Source: Clostridiales bacterium (GTDB lineage Bacteria > Bacillota > Clostridia > Christensenellales > Aristaeellaceae). Taken from it: 64,000 nucleotides of DNA. The notes beneath the pieces were generated by a model. That model ran no database searches. It had not been told where the DNA came from and worked only from the letters and a program-made list of their open reading frames with translations. Position 1 is the stretch's first letter, and every line of letters starts with the position of its first letter. The DNA is taken from NCBI GenBank assembly GCA_015056255.1, contig SVGP01000013.1, positions 19,130-83,129 of the forward strand, written 5' to 3'. The position numbers and the translations under genes are program-made. Positions 1 to 9,815 of the stretch are shown one piece after another.

Positions 1-1157
1 AAGAAAACCGGCTGTCTGAATTCTATTTCGACAAAAACGAAGGCGACGCGCTGACGGGGAATATCTATGTCGGGCGCGTGGAGACCATTCAGATCGGCAT
101 GCAGGCCGCGTTTGTAAATATTGGCCTTGACAAAAACGCTTTTCTGCACTTTTCGGATTTACCGAAGGACAGGCAAGCCCTTCCAAAGCCCGTAAAGGTG
201 GGCGAGGAAATTCCTGTTCAGATCACAAAGCTTCCGGGTGGCGAAAAGGGCGTTCGTGTGTCCGCATGCCTTACGCTTCCGGGCCGCTATTCAGTGCTCA
301 TGCCCGGCACAAGCTGCATCAGCATCTCAAAGCGTATTGAGGACGAAAACGAACGAAAGCGTCTTTCAAAGCTTGTAAAACCTATAAAGCCCGATCAGAT
401 GGGCGTAATCGTGCGAACCAACGCCGAAAACGCCGAAAAAAGCGAAATCGAAAACGATATTCAGTCGCTCATCGGCCTTTGGACAGGCATCGAAAAGCGT
501 TTAAGCCACGTAAAAGCCCCCGCGTGCATTTTTAAGGACAACGACCCGATTTTAAGATGCATGCGCGATCTTCTGACGGATGATGTAGAAGAAATTATCG
601 CGGAAAGCAACGATGCTTTTGAAGCCGCCCAGTCTTCTGCACGCCTGATCGCGCCCGACGCGATTTCAAAAATTCATCTTCACACGTCCGATATTCCGCT
701 TTTCAGCATTTATTCCATCAAAAAGCAGCTGGACGACGCGCTTTCAAGGCGCATATGGCTCAAAAGCGGCGGCTTCCTCATTTTTGACAAAACGGAAGCG
801 CTGACCGTCATCGACGTAAATACCGGAAAATTCGTCGGAAAAACCTCGCTTTCAGACACGGTTTTCAAGCTCAATCTGGAAGCCGCTGAGGAAATCGCAC
901 ATCAATTGCGCCTTCGGGACATCGGCGGCATTATCGTAATCGACTTTATCGACATGGATTCACGCGCTCAGAAGGACGAGCTTGTAAAGGCCCTTCGGGA
1001 ATTTCTCAAAAAGGACAAGACCCACACAACCGTTCACGGACTGACCGCGCTGGGTCTTGTCGAAATGACCCGAAAGAAAAAGCGCGAGCCGCTTGAAGCC
1101 TCTTTTAAATCCATTTGCCCCGTTTGCAAGGGCGAAGGAATGATTCTCAATCGTTAA
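1..1157 (+). CDS. rng: Ribonuclease G/E family endoribonuclease, 5' end cut by window
   Basis: Endoribonuclease of the Rne/Rng family, which trims rRNA precursors and starts mRNA decay in the cytoplasm. The reading frame is open from base 3, so the true start lies upstream; a GTG at 78 only looks like a start. The first residues (GNIYVGRV, then GMQAAFVNIGLDKNAFLH) are the typical beginning of the S1 RNA-binding domain. The DNase I-like catalytic core shows TEALTVIDVNTGKFVG and IIVIDFIDM, which carry the two metal-binding aspartates. The C-terminal CPVCKGEG is the zinc-link motif used for tetramer assembly. The protein stops soon after the zinc link, as in RNase G, with no RNase E scaffold tail. 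miaB follows after 33 bp and probably shares the transcript. Confidence 0.95.
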   Translation, partial: ENRLSEFYFDKNEGDALTGNIYVGRVETIQIGMQAAFVNIGLDKNAFLHFSDLPKDRQALPKPVKVGEEIPVQITKLPGGEKGVRVSACLTLPGRYSVLMPGTSCISISKRIEDENERKRLSKLVKPIKPDQMGVIVRTNAENAEKSEIENDIQSLIGLWTGIEKRLSHVKAPACIFKDNDPILRCMRDLLTDDVEEIIAESNDAFEAAQSSARLIAPDAISKIHLHTSDIPLFSIYSIKKQLDDALSRRIWLKSGGFLIFDKTEALTVIDVNTGKFVGKTSLSDTVFKLNLEAAEEIAHQLRLRDIGGIIVIDFIDMDSRAQKDELVKALREFLKKDKTHTTVHGLTALGLVEMTRKKKREPLEASFKSICPVCKGEGMILNR

Positions 1158-1190
1158 ATGCAAGAATTCAAAATCACCGGAGAATGAAGT

Positions 1191-2579
1191 ATGAACAATC
1201 AGAAAGTGCCGATGGATGAAATCAGCCGCCAGTTTGAATATGCCCAGAAGGTAAAAGAAATCCTGCCCGAAGGCAGAAAATACCACATTGTAACCCTCGG
1301 CTGTCAGATGAACGTCCGAGACAGCGAGTCGCTTTCGGGGCTATTTGAAATGATGGGCTTTTCAAAGGCCGATACGCGCGAGGATGCGGATCTCATCCTT
1401 TACAACACCTGCTGCGTGCGCGAAAACGCCGAAAACAAGGCGCTTGGAAATGTGATCTGGCTTAAAGAGCTTAAAAAGATAAAGCCTCACCTGATCATCG
1501 CTGTAAGCGGCTGCATGATGCAGGAAAAGGGCATGGCGGAAACGCTCATCAGGCAGTATCCTTTTATTGATTTTATCATGGGCACGCACAATTTCTATAA
1601 AGCGCCCGAATATGTCTACACGGTGCTGACGGAAGAAAGGCAGACCTTTGAGGTTCTTGATATCGACGGCATGGTGGTCGAAGGTCTACCCGCCGTTCGC
1701 GGAAGCAATTTTTCCGCCTTTGTCAACATCATGTACGGCTGCAACAATTTCTGCTCCTACTGCATTGTGCCTTACGTTCGCGGCCGCGAGCGCTCAAGAG
1801 AAGAAGCAGATATCCTTGACGAGGTCAAGCGTCTTCAGGATGCAGGCGTCAAGGAAATTACGCTTCTTGGTCAGAACGTCAATTCCTATATGGGCGGCGG
1901 CGCAAATTTTGCAAACCTTCTTTATAAAATCGATCAGATGGGCATTGAACGCATCCGCTTTATGACAAGCCACCCGAAAGATCTGTCGTACGAGCTGATT
2001 CACGCCTACGCCTCCCTTAAGCATCTCATGCCGCATCTGCATCTGCCCGTTCAGGCCGGTAACGACGAAATACTGACGCGCATGAACCGCATCTATTCAA
2101 GGGAACAATATTTGGACCTCGTATCCCGCCTGCGTAAAGCCCGCCCCGATATCGGCTTAACAAGCGACATTATCGTGGGCTTCCCGGGCGAAACCAACGA
2201 GCAGTTTGAAGACACGTTGTCCCTTGTAAACCTCGTTCGGTATGATGCTGCGTACACCTTCATCTATTCGCCCAGAGCAGGCACAAAGGCTGCAAAAATG
2301 CCCGATCCCATAACAATGGAAGAAAAAACCGAGCGCATTCAGCGCCTGATCGACCTTCAGCAGTCGATCACTTCCGAAATTCTCGCCCTTCAGGTGGGGA
2401 AGACCCTGCCCGTTCTCGTCGACAGCGTTTCTGCTCGCGACGAAAGCATGATCGGCGGAAAAACTCCGCGCGCACACATGGTCAATTTCCCGGGCAGCAG
2501 GGATTTAATCGGACAAACCGTGGACGTTTTGATCACCTCCGCTGGTAAAAACACCCTGCGCGGAGAAATCGTGAAATAA
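1191..2579 (+). CDS. miaB: tRNA-2-methylthio-N6-dimethylallyladenosine synthase MiaB
   Basis: Radical SAM methylthiotransferase that adds the methylthio group at C2 of i6A37 in tRNAs reading UNN codons. Three conserved cysteines of the N-terminal UPF0004 domain are visible (LGCQMNVRDSE, TCCVRENAE and SGCMMQ), and the radical SAM cluster motif is CNNFCSYC with the usual IVPYVRGRERSR after it. A TRAM-like C-terminal segment ends the 462-residue protein, a normal length for MiaB. The start is preceded by GGAGAATGAAGT. Its substrate i6A37 is made by MiaA, encoded 5 kb downstream in the same gene cluster, so both steps of ms2i6A37 synthesis sit together here. Confidence 0.97.
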   Translation: MNNQKVPMDEISRQFEYAQKVKEILPEGRKYHIVTLGCQMNVRDSESLSGLFEMMGFSKADTREDADLILYNTCCVRENAENKALGNVIWLKELKKIKPHLIIAVSGCMMQEKGMAETLIRQYPFIDFIMGTHNFYKAPEYVYTVLTEERQTFEVLDIDGMVVEGLPAVRGSNFSAFVNIMYGCNNFCSYCIVPYVRGRERSREEADILDEVKRLQDAGVKEITLLGQNVNSYMGGGANFANLLYKIDQMGIERIRFMTSHPKDLSYELIHAYASLKHLMPHLHLPVQAGNDEILTRMNRIYSREQYLDLVSRLRKARPDIGLTSDIIVGFPGETNEQFEDTLSLVNLVRYDAAYTFIYSPRAGTKAAKMPDPITMEEKTERIQRLIDLQQSITSEILALQVGKTLPVLVDSVSARDESMIGGKTPRAHMVNFPGSRDLIGQTVDVLITSAGKNTLRGEIVK

Positions 2580-2591
2580 GGAGAAAGCACA

Positions 2592-2999
2592 ATGAACGAA
2601 GTATTCTTAAAGACCCGAGAGCTTGGCGAAGCCATTTTAAAAAGCGAAGAATTCGCCCGCGTGAAGGAAGCTGAAGAAAAGGCCATGAAAAACACCGAGG
2701 CCGCCGAAACCATGGGCAAATACCTTGAAGCCAAGGGCGAAATGGACCGAATGATGGCCATGGGCGAGAAGGACTGGGCGAGAGTAAAGATTCTTTCCGA
2801 TGAAATGAGTTCCTATCAGGAGCGCATGAATCTGATTGACGATATCCGCGATTTGAACAATGCACGCGAGGGCTTTGCAAACCTCATCAATCAGGTCAAT
2901 TCCGTTCTCCGCTTTATCGTAACCGGCGAAATGGAACAGAATGAAGGCGGCTGCTCCGGCTCCTGTGAAACCTGCGGCGGCTGCGGAAATATCAACTAA
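2592..2999 (+). CDS. RicA/RicF (YmcA/YlbF) family protein with C-terminal Cys cluster
   Basis: Small 135-residue all-helical protein of the YlbF/YmcA family (PF06133). In Bacillus subtilis the Ric proteins form a complex that promotes maturation of polycistronic mRNAs by RNase Y and carries [4Fe-4S] clusters; ymcA there also lies beside miaB. The sequence shows the family-type helices (residues 1-110) and a cysteine-rich tail, CSGSCETCGGCG, that could hold a metal or Fe-S cluster. The start has a good AAGGAG site 8 bp upstream; the gene sits 12 bp after miaB and 25 bp before mutS. Family assignment is fairly sure; which Ric subunit it equals is not. Confidence 0.85.
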   Translation: MNEVFLKTRELGEAILKSEEFARVKEAEEKAMKNTEAAETMGKYLEAKGEMDRMMAMGEKDWARVKILSDEMSSYQERMNLIDDIRDLNNAREGFANLINQVNSVLRFIVTGEMEQNEGGCSGSCETCGGCGNIN

Positions 3000-3024
3000 G
3001 GAAACACGCGAAGGAGATATACAA

Positions 3025-5610
3025 ATGGCGCTTTCGGCGATGATGCAGCAGTACCTCACCATCAAAGAAGAGAATAAAGACTGCATACTGTTTTTCCGTC
3101 TCGGAGATTTCTACGAGATGTTCTTTGACGACGCCATCGAGGTATCAAAAGAGCTGGAATTGACCCTGACCGGGCGCGACTGCGGCTTAAGCGAGCGCGC
3201 GCCCATGTGCGGCGTTCCGTATCATGCGGCGGACACCTATGTCGCCCGCCTCATCGAAAAGGGGTATAAAGTCGCCATCTGCGAGCAGATGACCGATCCC
3301 GCGCTTTCAAAGGGCCTTGTGGAGCGCGCCGTTACCCGCATCGTCACCCCCGGCACGGTCATTGAAAACACCATGCTGGAGGACAAAAAGCCCAATTATA
3401 TCCTCTCCGTTCTCGTTTATAAGGACAAGGCGGGCATTGCCTTTTCAGACGTTTCCACCGGCGAATTCTATCTTTACGAATTTGCGCACGCCCGCCTTCG
3501 CCTCTTTGAAGAAATATCCAGAATCGCGCCCAGCGAAATCATCACCTTCTGTAAAGAAGAGCTCGGCTCTTATCTGAACGCTTTTCATTTTGCCGTATCA
3601 GAAGTTAATGAAGAGTCGTTTGAATACGCCTCTGCCCGCGAAAAACTGGCGGCGCATTTCGGAAAAGAAGTCATAAAAAACGACAAATCCGGAAAGCTCG
3701 CCATCCAGGCTGCCGGCGCTTTAATTGAATATCTTTCAAGCACCCAGAAAAACGCGCTTAAGCACATTTTGTATTTAACGCCATACGATTCCACTCGCTA
3801 TATGGCCCTTGACCGATCCGCAAGCGCAAACCTTGAGCTTACGCAGACCGTGCGCGGGCAGTCAAGAAAAGGCTCGCTTTTGTCGGTTCTTGATAAAACC
3901 GTAACCGCCATGGGCGCAAGAACGCTCAGAAGTTGGATCGAGCGGCCCTTGATTATAAAAAACGAAATTGAATTACGCTTGGGCGCGGTCGATACGCTTG
4001 TTAATGACCCCATGCTGCTTGATGAAATGCGCGAGCGTCTCACACCCGTATACGACGTCGAGCGCCTTTTAAGCAAAATCGCCTACGAATCCGTCAATCC
4101 CCACGACTGCATCGCGCTCACAAAATCCCTGAAGGCCGTTCCCGGCATCAAGGAGATTTTAAAGGGGAAAGGCTGCCTTCTTGAATCCATTTCAGATTCG
4201 CTCGATCCTTTAGAGGAAATCGCGGACGAAATGGACCGCGCGATCGACCTTGACGCGCCCCTTACCATTAAGGAAGGCGGCATATTCAAAAAGGGGTATC
4301 TTGAAGAGCTTGATAAGCTCAGAAGCGCGTCCGAGGACGGAAAAACGTGGCTGAGTAACCTGGAAGCCACCGAGCGCGAAGCCACCGGCATTAAAAACCT
4401 TAAAATCGGCTATAATCGCGTATTCGGCTATTATATCGAGGTCACGAAGTCGTTTTATAACCTTGTTCCGTACCGCTATATCCGAAAGCAGACCCTTGCC
4501 AACTGCGAAAGATTCATAACGGACGAGCTTAAAAACCTCGAAACCACCATCTTAGGCGCGGACGAAAACGCTATCCGCATGGAATACGACATGTTTATAA
4601 CGCTCAGAGAAACATTAAAGAGCGTTATTCACCGCTTAAGCCAGACCGCAAATGCGCTTAAAACGCTGGATGCGCTTTGTTCCTTAGCCAAGTGCGCATC
4701 CTTAAACAACTATGTTCGCCCCGAAATCAACGAAAATGGCGATTATATCATCAAAGACGGAAGACACCCCGTGGTCGAGGAATCCATCGGTCACGAAAAA
4801 TTCGTGCCGAACGACACGTCCCTTACAGAAGACGGGCGCGTCATGATCATCACCGGCCCCAACATGGCCGGTAAATCCACCTACATGCGTCAGGTGGCCT
4901 TAATCGTTTTAATGGCGCATATCGGTTCGTTCGTCCCGGCCCAAAGCGCAAGCGTCTCTTTAACCGACCGCATCTTTACCCGCATCGGCGCATCCGACGA
5001 CCTTTACGGCGGCCAGTCCACCTTCATGGTCGAAATGAACGAAATGGCCGTGATCTTAAAATACGCAACAAATAAAAGCCTTGTGATTCTGGACGAAGTC
5101 GGCAGAGGAACCGGCACATTCGACGGCCTTTCGATCGCATGGGCGGCAGTTGAGCACATTGCGGGCGAAAAATGCGGCGCAAGAACGCTGTTTGCCACGC
5201 ATTATCACGAGTTATCCGTGCTCGAAGGCCAGCTCAGCGGCGTTGTCAACTACAGAGTCACCGCAAAGGAGCAGGGCGAGGACGTCATTTTCCTAAGAAA
5301 AGTCGTTCCCGGCGGCGAAGACAGAAGCTACGGCGTAGCGGTTGCCAAGCTTGCAGGCCTCCCCGCAAGCGTTATATCCCGCGCGAGACAGATCATGGCG
5401 CGTCTCGAAGTAGACGATGAGGAAAAGGGCTCCATCGGAAAAACCATTCTTGATAAACGCAAAAACGCAGGCAACCGCCAGGTTGCCTTGACCGACTATA
5501 AACCCATGGAACTTGTGGAGGAAATCCGGAGCCTTGACGTAATGAGCATGTCGCCGATTGACGCGCTCAATACGCTTTTCAAGCTCACGGAGGAAGCACG
5601 GAGGATCTGA
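3025..5610 (+). CDS. mutS: DNA mismatch repair ATPase MutS
   Basis: Mismatch-recognition protein of methyl-independent mismatch repair, 861 residues. The mismatch-contacting Phe-x-Glu motif is present as GDFYEMF (F29, E31). The ABC-type ATPase has Walker A GPNMAGKST near residue 611 and Walker B VILDEVGRGT near 688, followed by FATHYHEL. The open frame extends upstream to 2941 inside the previous gene, but ATG 3025 has an ideal AAGGAGATATACAA leader and gives the expected MutS N-terminus, so it is chosen. The stop overlaps the mutL start by one base (TGATG), so the two are translationally coupled. Confidence 0.98.
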   Translation: MALSAMMQQYLTIKEENKDCILFFRLGDFYEMFFDDAIEVSKELELTLTGRDCGLSERAPMCGVPYHAADTYVARLIEKGYKVAICEQMTDPALSKGLVERAVTRIVTPGTVIENTMLEDKKPNYILSVLVYKDKAGIAFSDVSTGEFYLYEFAHARLRLFEEISRIAPSEIITFCKEELGSYLNAFHFAVSEVNEESFEYASAREKLAAHFGKEVIKNDKSGKLAIQAAGALIEYLSSTQKNALKHILYLTPYDSTRYMALDRSASANLELTQTVRGQSRKGSLLSVLDKTVTAMGARTLRSWIERPLIIKNEIELRLGAVDTLVNDPMLLDEMRERLTPVYDVERLLSKIAYESVNPHDCIALTKSLKAVPGIKEILKGKGCLLESISDSLDPLEEIADEMDRAIDLDAPLTIKEGGIFKKGYLEELDKLRSASEDGKTWLSNLEATEREATGIKNLKIGYNRVFGYYIEVTKSFYNLVPYRYIRKQTLANCERFITDELKNLETTILGADENAIRMEYDMFITLRETLKSVIHRLSQTANALKTLDALCSLAKCASLNNYVRPEINENGDYIIKDGRHPVVEESIGHEKFVPNDTSLTEDGRVMIITGPNMAGKSTYMRQVALIVLMAHIGSFVPAQSASVSLTDRIFTRIGASDDLYGGQSTFMVEMNEMAVILKYATNKSLVILDEVGRGTGTFDGLSIAWAAVEHIAGEKCGARTLFATHYHELSVLEGQLSGVVNYRVTAKEQGEDVIFLRKVVPGGEDRSYGVAVAKLAGLPASVISRARQIMARLEVDDEEKGSIGKTILDKRKNAGNRQVALTDYKPMELVEEIRSLDVMSMSPIDALNTLFKLTEEARRI

Positions 5611-7562
5611 TGGCGATAAAATTACTCGACGCAAACACGATCAGCAAAATCTCCGCCGGAGAAGTGGTCGAGCGTCCAAGCTCCGTCGTCAAGGAGCTTA
5701 TGGAAAACTCCATCGACGCCAAAGCCCGCGCCATCACCGTCGAAATCAAAGACGGCGGCATTACTTATTTAAGAGTCACCGACAACGGCTGCGGCATCCC
5801 GTTTCGCGAGGCACGACTGGCCTTTGAAAACCACGCGACCAGTAAGCTCAAAGACGCCGACGGCCTTTGGGATATAAGAACGCTTGGCTTCAGAGGCGAG
5901 GCGCTTCCGTCCATCGCCGCGGTTTCCCGCGTCGCCATGACCACCCGCGAAAAAAACACCGATTTCGGCGCAAAGGTTGAAATCGAGGGCGGTCAGTTTA
6001 AAGGCGTGTCCGAAACCGGCTGCCCTGAGGGAACGACCATCGTTATGAAGGATCTGTTCTTCAACCTCCCCGTGCGCCAGAAGTTTTTGAAAAAACCCGC
6101 CTACGAACAGGGGCTCGTCACCGACGTCGTTTCAAAAATCGCGCTTGGAAATCCTTCCGTTGCCGTAAGATACATTTCAAACGGAAAAACCGTATTTTCT
6201 TCCCTCGGAAACGGAGACGTTCGCGCAGCAGCCTTGGCCGTATATGGCCGCGAATACGCACAGGCGCTTCGCGAGGTGGACGCATTTGAAGGCGCATTTG
6301 CCTTAAAGGGCTTAATCGGCATCGGCGATCAGGCAAAGCCCACACGCTCTCAGCAGAGCTTTTTCATAAACGGACGGCTGATCCGCTGTCCCATACTGTC
6401 CCTCGCTCTTGAAGACGCGTGCAAGGGAAGAGTGACTATCGGCATGCACCCGATGTGCATTCTCTCTGTTACCGTCCCTCCCGAAGCCGTTGACATCAAC
6501 GTTCATCCAAGCAAGCTCGAAGTGCGCTTCCGCGATGAGGCGGCGTTCCGTTTAACCGCGCAGTCGCTTTTGTCCAAAGCATTTATTTCTGAAACCATGA
6601 TCGGCGCGTTCACCGTGCCCAAGGAAGATAAAAAAGCCGAAACCATCGTAAAAAGCGTAATCACGCCAAAGATTGATAGGAAAGGGTCTTTCACAAAAGA
6701 AGAGTCCAAGCCCGATCAGAAAGAAGAACCCGTTACGCCCGCGCCTGCCGTATCCCGCCCGGTTTTCGCGCCGAAAAATACGGAAACCGAATTAAGCAGC
6801 ATCTTTAAAGCTCCCGAGACAATGGTAACAGAGGTGCGCGAAACGCCCTTTGTCCGCCCCATGGCAAGGCCCGTCCCGCCGCCTGCGCCCGTAAATCAGC
6901 CCAAACCCAAGATCGATCGCGTGATTGCGCCCATCGATTTTAAAAAGACCGAGCAGACGCATATTGAACGCGTCCATGTTACAAAGCAGGAGGAAGCCTT
7001 CCGCTTAATCGGCGTGCTTTTCAAAACCTATATTCTGCTTGAATCAGACGGCGCGCTCATCATGATCGACCAGCACGCGGCGCACGAAAGGCTGAATTTT
7101 GAAAATCTCAAAAAGCGCCTGGACGAAGGAACCGGCGCGCAGCAGCTTCTGGTTCCATACGTGGTTCACTTGTCCCGCAGGGAAGCGCAGCTGGTGATGG
7201 ACGCAAAGGCCATTCTGGAAGAAACCGGCTATCAGGTGGAGCCCTTCGGCGACACCGACATTCAGGTTCGAGCCGTTCCCTTTATACTGGGTCAGGCCGA
7301 CATGCGCATCATGTTTACAGAGATCATCGAATCTCTGGACGCAGTAAAAAACGCCGAAAAGGAAAAGCGCATGCACACCATTATCCAGGCCTCCTGTAAG
7401 CACGCGGTCAAGGCGGGGGATATGCTCAATGACCTTGAGATCAAGTCTCTCCTTGACGCCATGCGCATTTCCGGCGCGCCGCCCACGTGCCCGCACGGCA
7501 GGCCCGTTCTTCGGATTCTTACCAAAACCGAAATTGAAAAAATGTTTAAGCGCATTCAGTAG
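5610..7562 (+). CDS. mutL: DNA mismatch repair endonuclease MutL
   Basis: MutL, the GHKL-ATPase that couples MutS to strand nicking and excision. The N-terminal ATPase has NSIDAKA, DNGCGI and GFRGEAL motifs; a Pro-rich linker spans roughly residues 350-450. The C-terminal domain carries the endonuclease metal-binding motif DQHAAHERLNFE near residue 487 and CPHGRP near 626, so this MutL should be a nicking enzyme, as in bacteria without MutH. Length 650 is normal. The start codon overlaps the mutS stop and miaA begins 8 bp after its end. Confidence 0.98.
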   Translation: MAIKLLDANTISKISAGEVVERPSSVVKELMENSIDAKARAITVEIKDGGITYLRVTDNGCGIPFREARLAFENHATSKLKDADGLWDIRTLGFRGEALPSIAAVSRVAMTTREKNTDFGAKVEIEGGQFKGVSETGCPEGTTIVMKDLFFNLPVRQKFLKKPAYEQGLVTDVVSKIALGNPSVAVRYISNGKTVFSSLGNGDVRAAALAVYGREYAQALREVDAFEGAFALKGLIGIGDQAKPTRSQQSFFINGRLIRCPILSLALEDACKGRVTIGMHPMCILSVTVPPEAVDINVHPSKLEVRFRDEAAFRLTAQSLLSKAFISETMIGAFTVPKEDKKAETIVKSVITPKIDRKGSFTKEESKPDQKEEPVTPAPAVSRPVFAPKNTETELSSIFKAPETMVTEVRETPFVRPMARPVPPPAPVNQPKPKIDRVIAPIDFKKTEQTHIERVHVTKQEEAFRLIGVLFKTYILLESDGALIMIDQHAAHERLNFENLKKRLDEGTGAQQLLVPYVVHLSRREAQLVMDAKAILEETGYQVEPFGDTDIQVRAVPFILGQADMRIMFTEIIESLDAVKNAEKEKRMHTIIQASCKHAVKAGDMLNDLEIKSLLDAMRISGAPPTCPHGRPVLRILTKTEIEKMFKRIQ

Positions 7563-7570
7563 GAATATGT

Positions 7571-8518
7571 ATGAATAACATTCTTTTCGGCATTTGCGGC
7601 CCGACCGCGTCCGGCAAGACCGGGCTTGCCATCGAGGTTGCAAAGCGCGTAGGCGCAGAGATCGTCTCCGCCGATTCCATGCAGATTTATAAGGGCATGG
7701 ACATATTATCGGCAAAGCCCACAGAGGACGAAATGCAGGGTATCCCTCACCACATGATCGGCGTTATTGAAACAAGCGCCTATTTCAGTGCGTCGCACTA
7801 CCGGGAAATGGCGGGAAAGGCCATTGAGTCGATCAAATCCCGCGGAAAAGTCCCCATTCTCTGCGGCGGCACAGGGCTCTATATCGACGCGGTCACACGC
7901 GGCATGCGCTTTTCCGAAAAATCGGACGAGAAATTAAGAAACGAACTCAAAGCCATCTCCGAGCAGCCGGGAGGGGAATTGATCCTCCACAACATGCTTA
8001 AGGAAATGGACCCGGAAGCCGCCGAAAAATACCCGCCGGGGGACGTAAGGCGCGTGATCCGCTCGATTGAAATCAATAAACTGACCGGCATGACCCGAAA
8101 GGAACAGGAATACAGGGATTCTCTGATCAAGGATACCTATGATGCTCGCCTGTTCGCCATCGACTGGCCGAGAGATCAGCTTTATGACAGGATCAACCGT
8201 CGCGTCGACATCATGGTCAAAGGCGGCCTTATAAACGAAGTTTCCTCCCTTATGAAGGAAGTCGAAAAGGGGGAGACCACGTCCGTTCAGGCCATCGGCT
8301 ATAAGGAGATTGCAGAAGCCTTAAAAGGCGAAATCGCCATGTCGGACGCCATAACGCACCTTAAAACCGCAACGCGCAACTATGCAAAGCGCCAGATCAC
8401 ATGGTTTAAAAGGGATCCCCGCGTCACATGGCTTCCTGTAGACGATGTTTCTATTCTTGCAGACCAAATTGCCGAAATCATAATGCATATGGAGGCACAG
8501 CATGGAAAACTATCTTGA
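7571..8518 (+). CDS. miaA: tRNA dimethylallyltransferase MiaA
   Basis: Transfers the dimethylallyl group from DMAPP to N6 of A37 in tRNAs that read codons starting with U. The P-loop GPTASGKT is at residues 8-15, followed by the family motif SADSMQIYKGMDILSAKP, and GGTGLYIDAV and the late QAIGYKEIAE signature are present. At 315 residues it is full length. It follows mutL by 8 bp with AGGAATATGT before the start. Its 3' end overlaps the next gene by 17 bp, so co-translation with the PLP enzyme is likely. Confidence 0.98.
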   Translation: MNNILFGICGPTASGKTGLAIEVAKRVGAEIVSADSMQIYKGMDILSAKPTEDEMQGIPHHMIGVIETSAYFSASHYREMAGKAIESIKSRGKVPILCGGTGLYIDAVTRGMRFSEKSDEKLRNELKAISEQPGGELILHNMLKEMDPEAAEKYPPGDVRRVIRSIEINKLTGMTRKEQEYRDSLIKDTYDARLFAIDWPRDQLYDRINRRVDIMVKGGLINEVSSLMKEVEKGETTSVQAIGYKEIAEALKGEIAMSDAITHLKTATRNYAKRQITWFKRDPRVTWLPVDDVSILADQIAEIIMHMEAQHGKLS

Positions 8519-9731
8519 CATCATTGCCCGCGCAGAAGCCGATTGCGCCGAGGCCTTTTCCCGCCTGGACGAAATCGAGCGAATAAACACCAAAAAGGTA
8601 CTGGATTCCTTCAAGAATCATCGCGTTTCCGCGCGCCATTTCGCACCCACCACCGGCTACGGCTATGACGATATCGGACGCGACACCCTTGGAGAGATTT
8701 TCGCAGAGGTGCTTGGTGTCGAAACCGCGCTTGTTCGCCCGCAGATCGCTTCCGGAACGCACGCGCTGGCTTTGTGCCTGTTCGGCATCCTCCGACCGGG
8801 CGACACGCTTTTATCCGCCGCCGGAAAGCCGTATGACACGCTTGAAGAAATCATCGGCTTGACGGGCGAGAGGGGAACGGGCTCGTTAAAAGATCTGGGC
8901 GTAAACTATAAGCAGGTGGAGCTTAAGGATGGAAAGCCCGATCTCGAGGCGATTCTTAATGCGCTCACGGACGACGTTAAGCTCGTTCTCATTCAGCGCT
9001 CCCGCGGCTACGACTGGCGGCCTTCCTTAAGCGTGGATGAGATCAACGAAGTGATTGAAAAAATCCACGAGAAAAAGCCTGATGCGTTCGTCATGGTCGA
9101 TAACTGCTACGGCGAGTTTACAGGCGTCAAGGAGCCCAAGGCCGACATCATGGCAGGATCTCTTATCAAAAATCCCGGCGGCGGCATCGCGCCCACCGGC
9201 GGCTATATCGCAGGCAGGAAGGAATGCGTCGATTTGGTCAGCTACCGCCTGACTTCGCCCGGCATCGGCGCTGAGGTCGGAAGCTACGCAGCCAGCTATC
9301 AGCCGTTTTATCAGGGCCTTTTCATGGCTCCGCACGTCGTCTGTCAGGCGCTTCGCGTGTCCACGCTTTTCTCCCGCGTGTTTGAAATTCTTGGCTATCA
9401 GGTGCATCCCACATTCAACGATAAACGAAACGACATCATCCAGGCCATTAATTTCGAGGACAAGGAAAAGCTCATTTCCTTCGTACAGAACATACAGATA
9501 AACTCCCCGGTCGATTCCGAGGCTGTTCCCGAGCCCTGGGCCATGCCCGGCTATCAGGACGAGGTCATTATGGCCGCAGGTACATTTGTGTCCGGCGCAT
9601 CCATCGAGCTTTCCGCCGACGCGCCCATCCGAGCACCTTTCATCGCCTACCTTCAGGGCGGCCTTACCTATACGCACGGAAAAATCGCGCTTATGGAAAT
9701 GCTGAAAGGCTGGAGAGAATCAATCCATTAA
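8502..9731 (+). CDS. PLP-dependent methionine gamma-lyase family protein (YnbB-like)
   Basis: 409-residue PLP-dependent enzyme of the Alum_res/YnbB group (PF06838), a Cys/Met-metabolism-like fold often annotated as methionine gamma-lyase family or aluminium resistance protein. The presumed cofactor lysine is in GSLIKNPGGGIAPTGGYIAG, with the upstream aspartate in VDNCYGEF. The physiological substrate is not established. As in B. subtilis, where ynbB lies just downstream of miaA/hfq, this copy directly follows miaA and overlaps it; hfq is absent here. ATG 8502 has a GGAGG site inside the miaA 3' end. A long inverted repeat lies just after the gene. Confidence 0.88.
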   Translation: MENYLDIIARAEADCAEAFSRLDEIERINTKKVLDSFKNHRVSARHFAPTTGYGYDDIGRDTLGEIFAEVLGVETALVRPQIASGTHALALCLFGILRPGDTLLSAAGKPYDTLEEIIGLTGERGTGSLKDLGVNYKQVELKDGKPDLEAILNALTDDVKLVLIQRSRGYDWRPSLSVDEINEVIEKIHEKKPDAFVMVDNCYGEFTGVKEPKADIMAGSLIKNPGGGIAPTGGYIAGRKECVDLVSYRLTSPGIGAEVGSYAASYQPFYQGLFMAPHVVCQALRVSTLFSRVFEILGYQVHPTFNDKRNDIIQAINFEDKEKLISFVQNIQINSPVDSEAVPEPWAMPGYQDEVIMAAGTFVSGASIELSADAPIRAPFIAYLQGGLTYTHGKIALMEMLKGWRESIH

Positions 9732-9750
9732 CTAAAAATTTCAAAACAAG

Positions 9751-9815
9751 ACGTAAAACCCGTCCATTACAGGAAGAAACCACCGTGTTTCCGTTGTAGG
9801 GGACGGGTTTTACGT
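9751..9815. repeat. 65-bp inverted repeat after the YnbB-like gene
   Basis: Two perfect 15-base arms, ACGTAAAACCCGTCC (9751-9765) and its reverse complement (9801-9815), enclose a 35-base centre that can pair partly with itself. It lies 20 bp after the stop at 9731. No T-run follows, so it is not a typical intrinsic terminator; a miniature repeat element or an RNA-stabilising hairpin are alternatives. Confidence 0.7.

Noticed and set aside
2941..3024. Upstream extension of mutS
   Set aside because: It lies inside the preceding gene and before the AAGGAGATATACAA ribosome site of ATG 3025.
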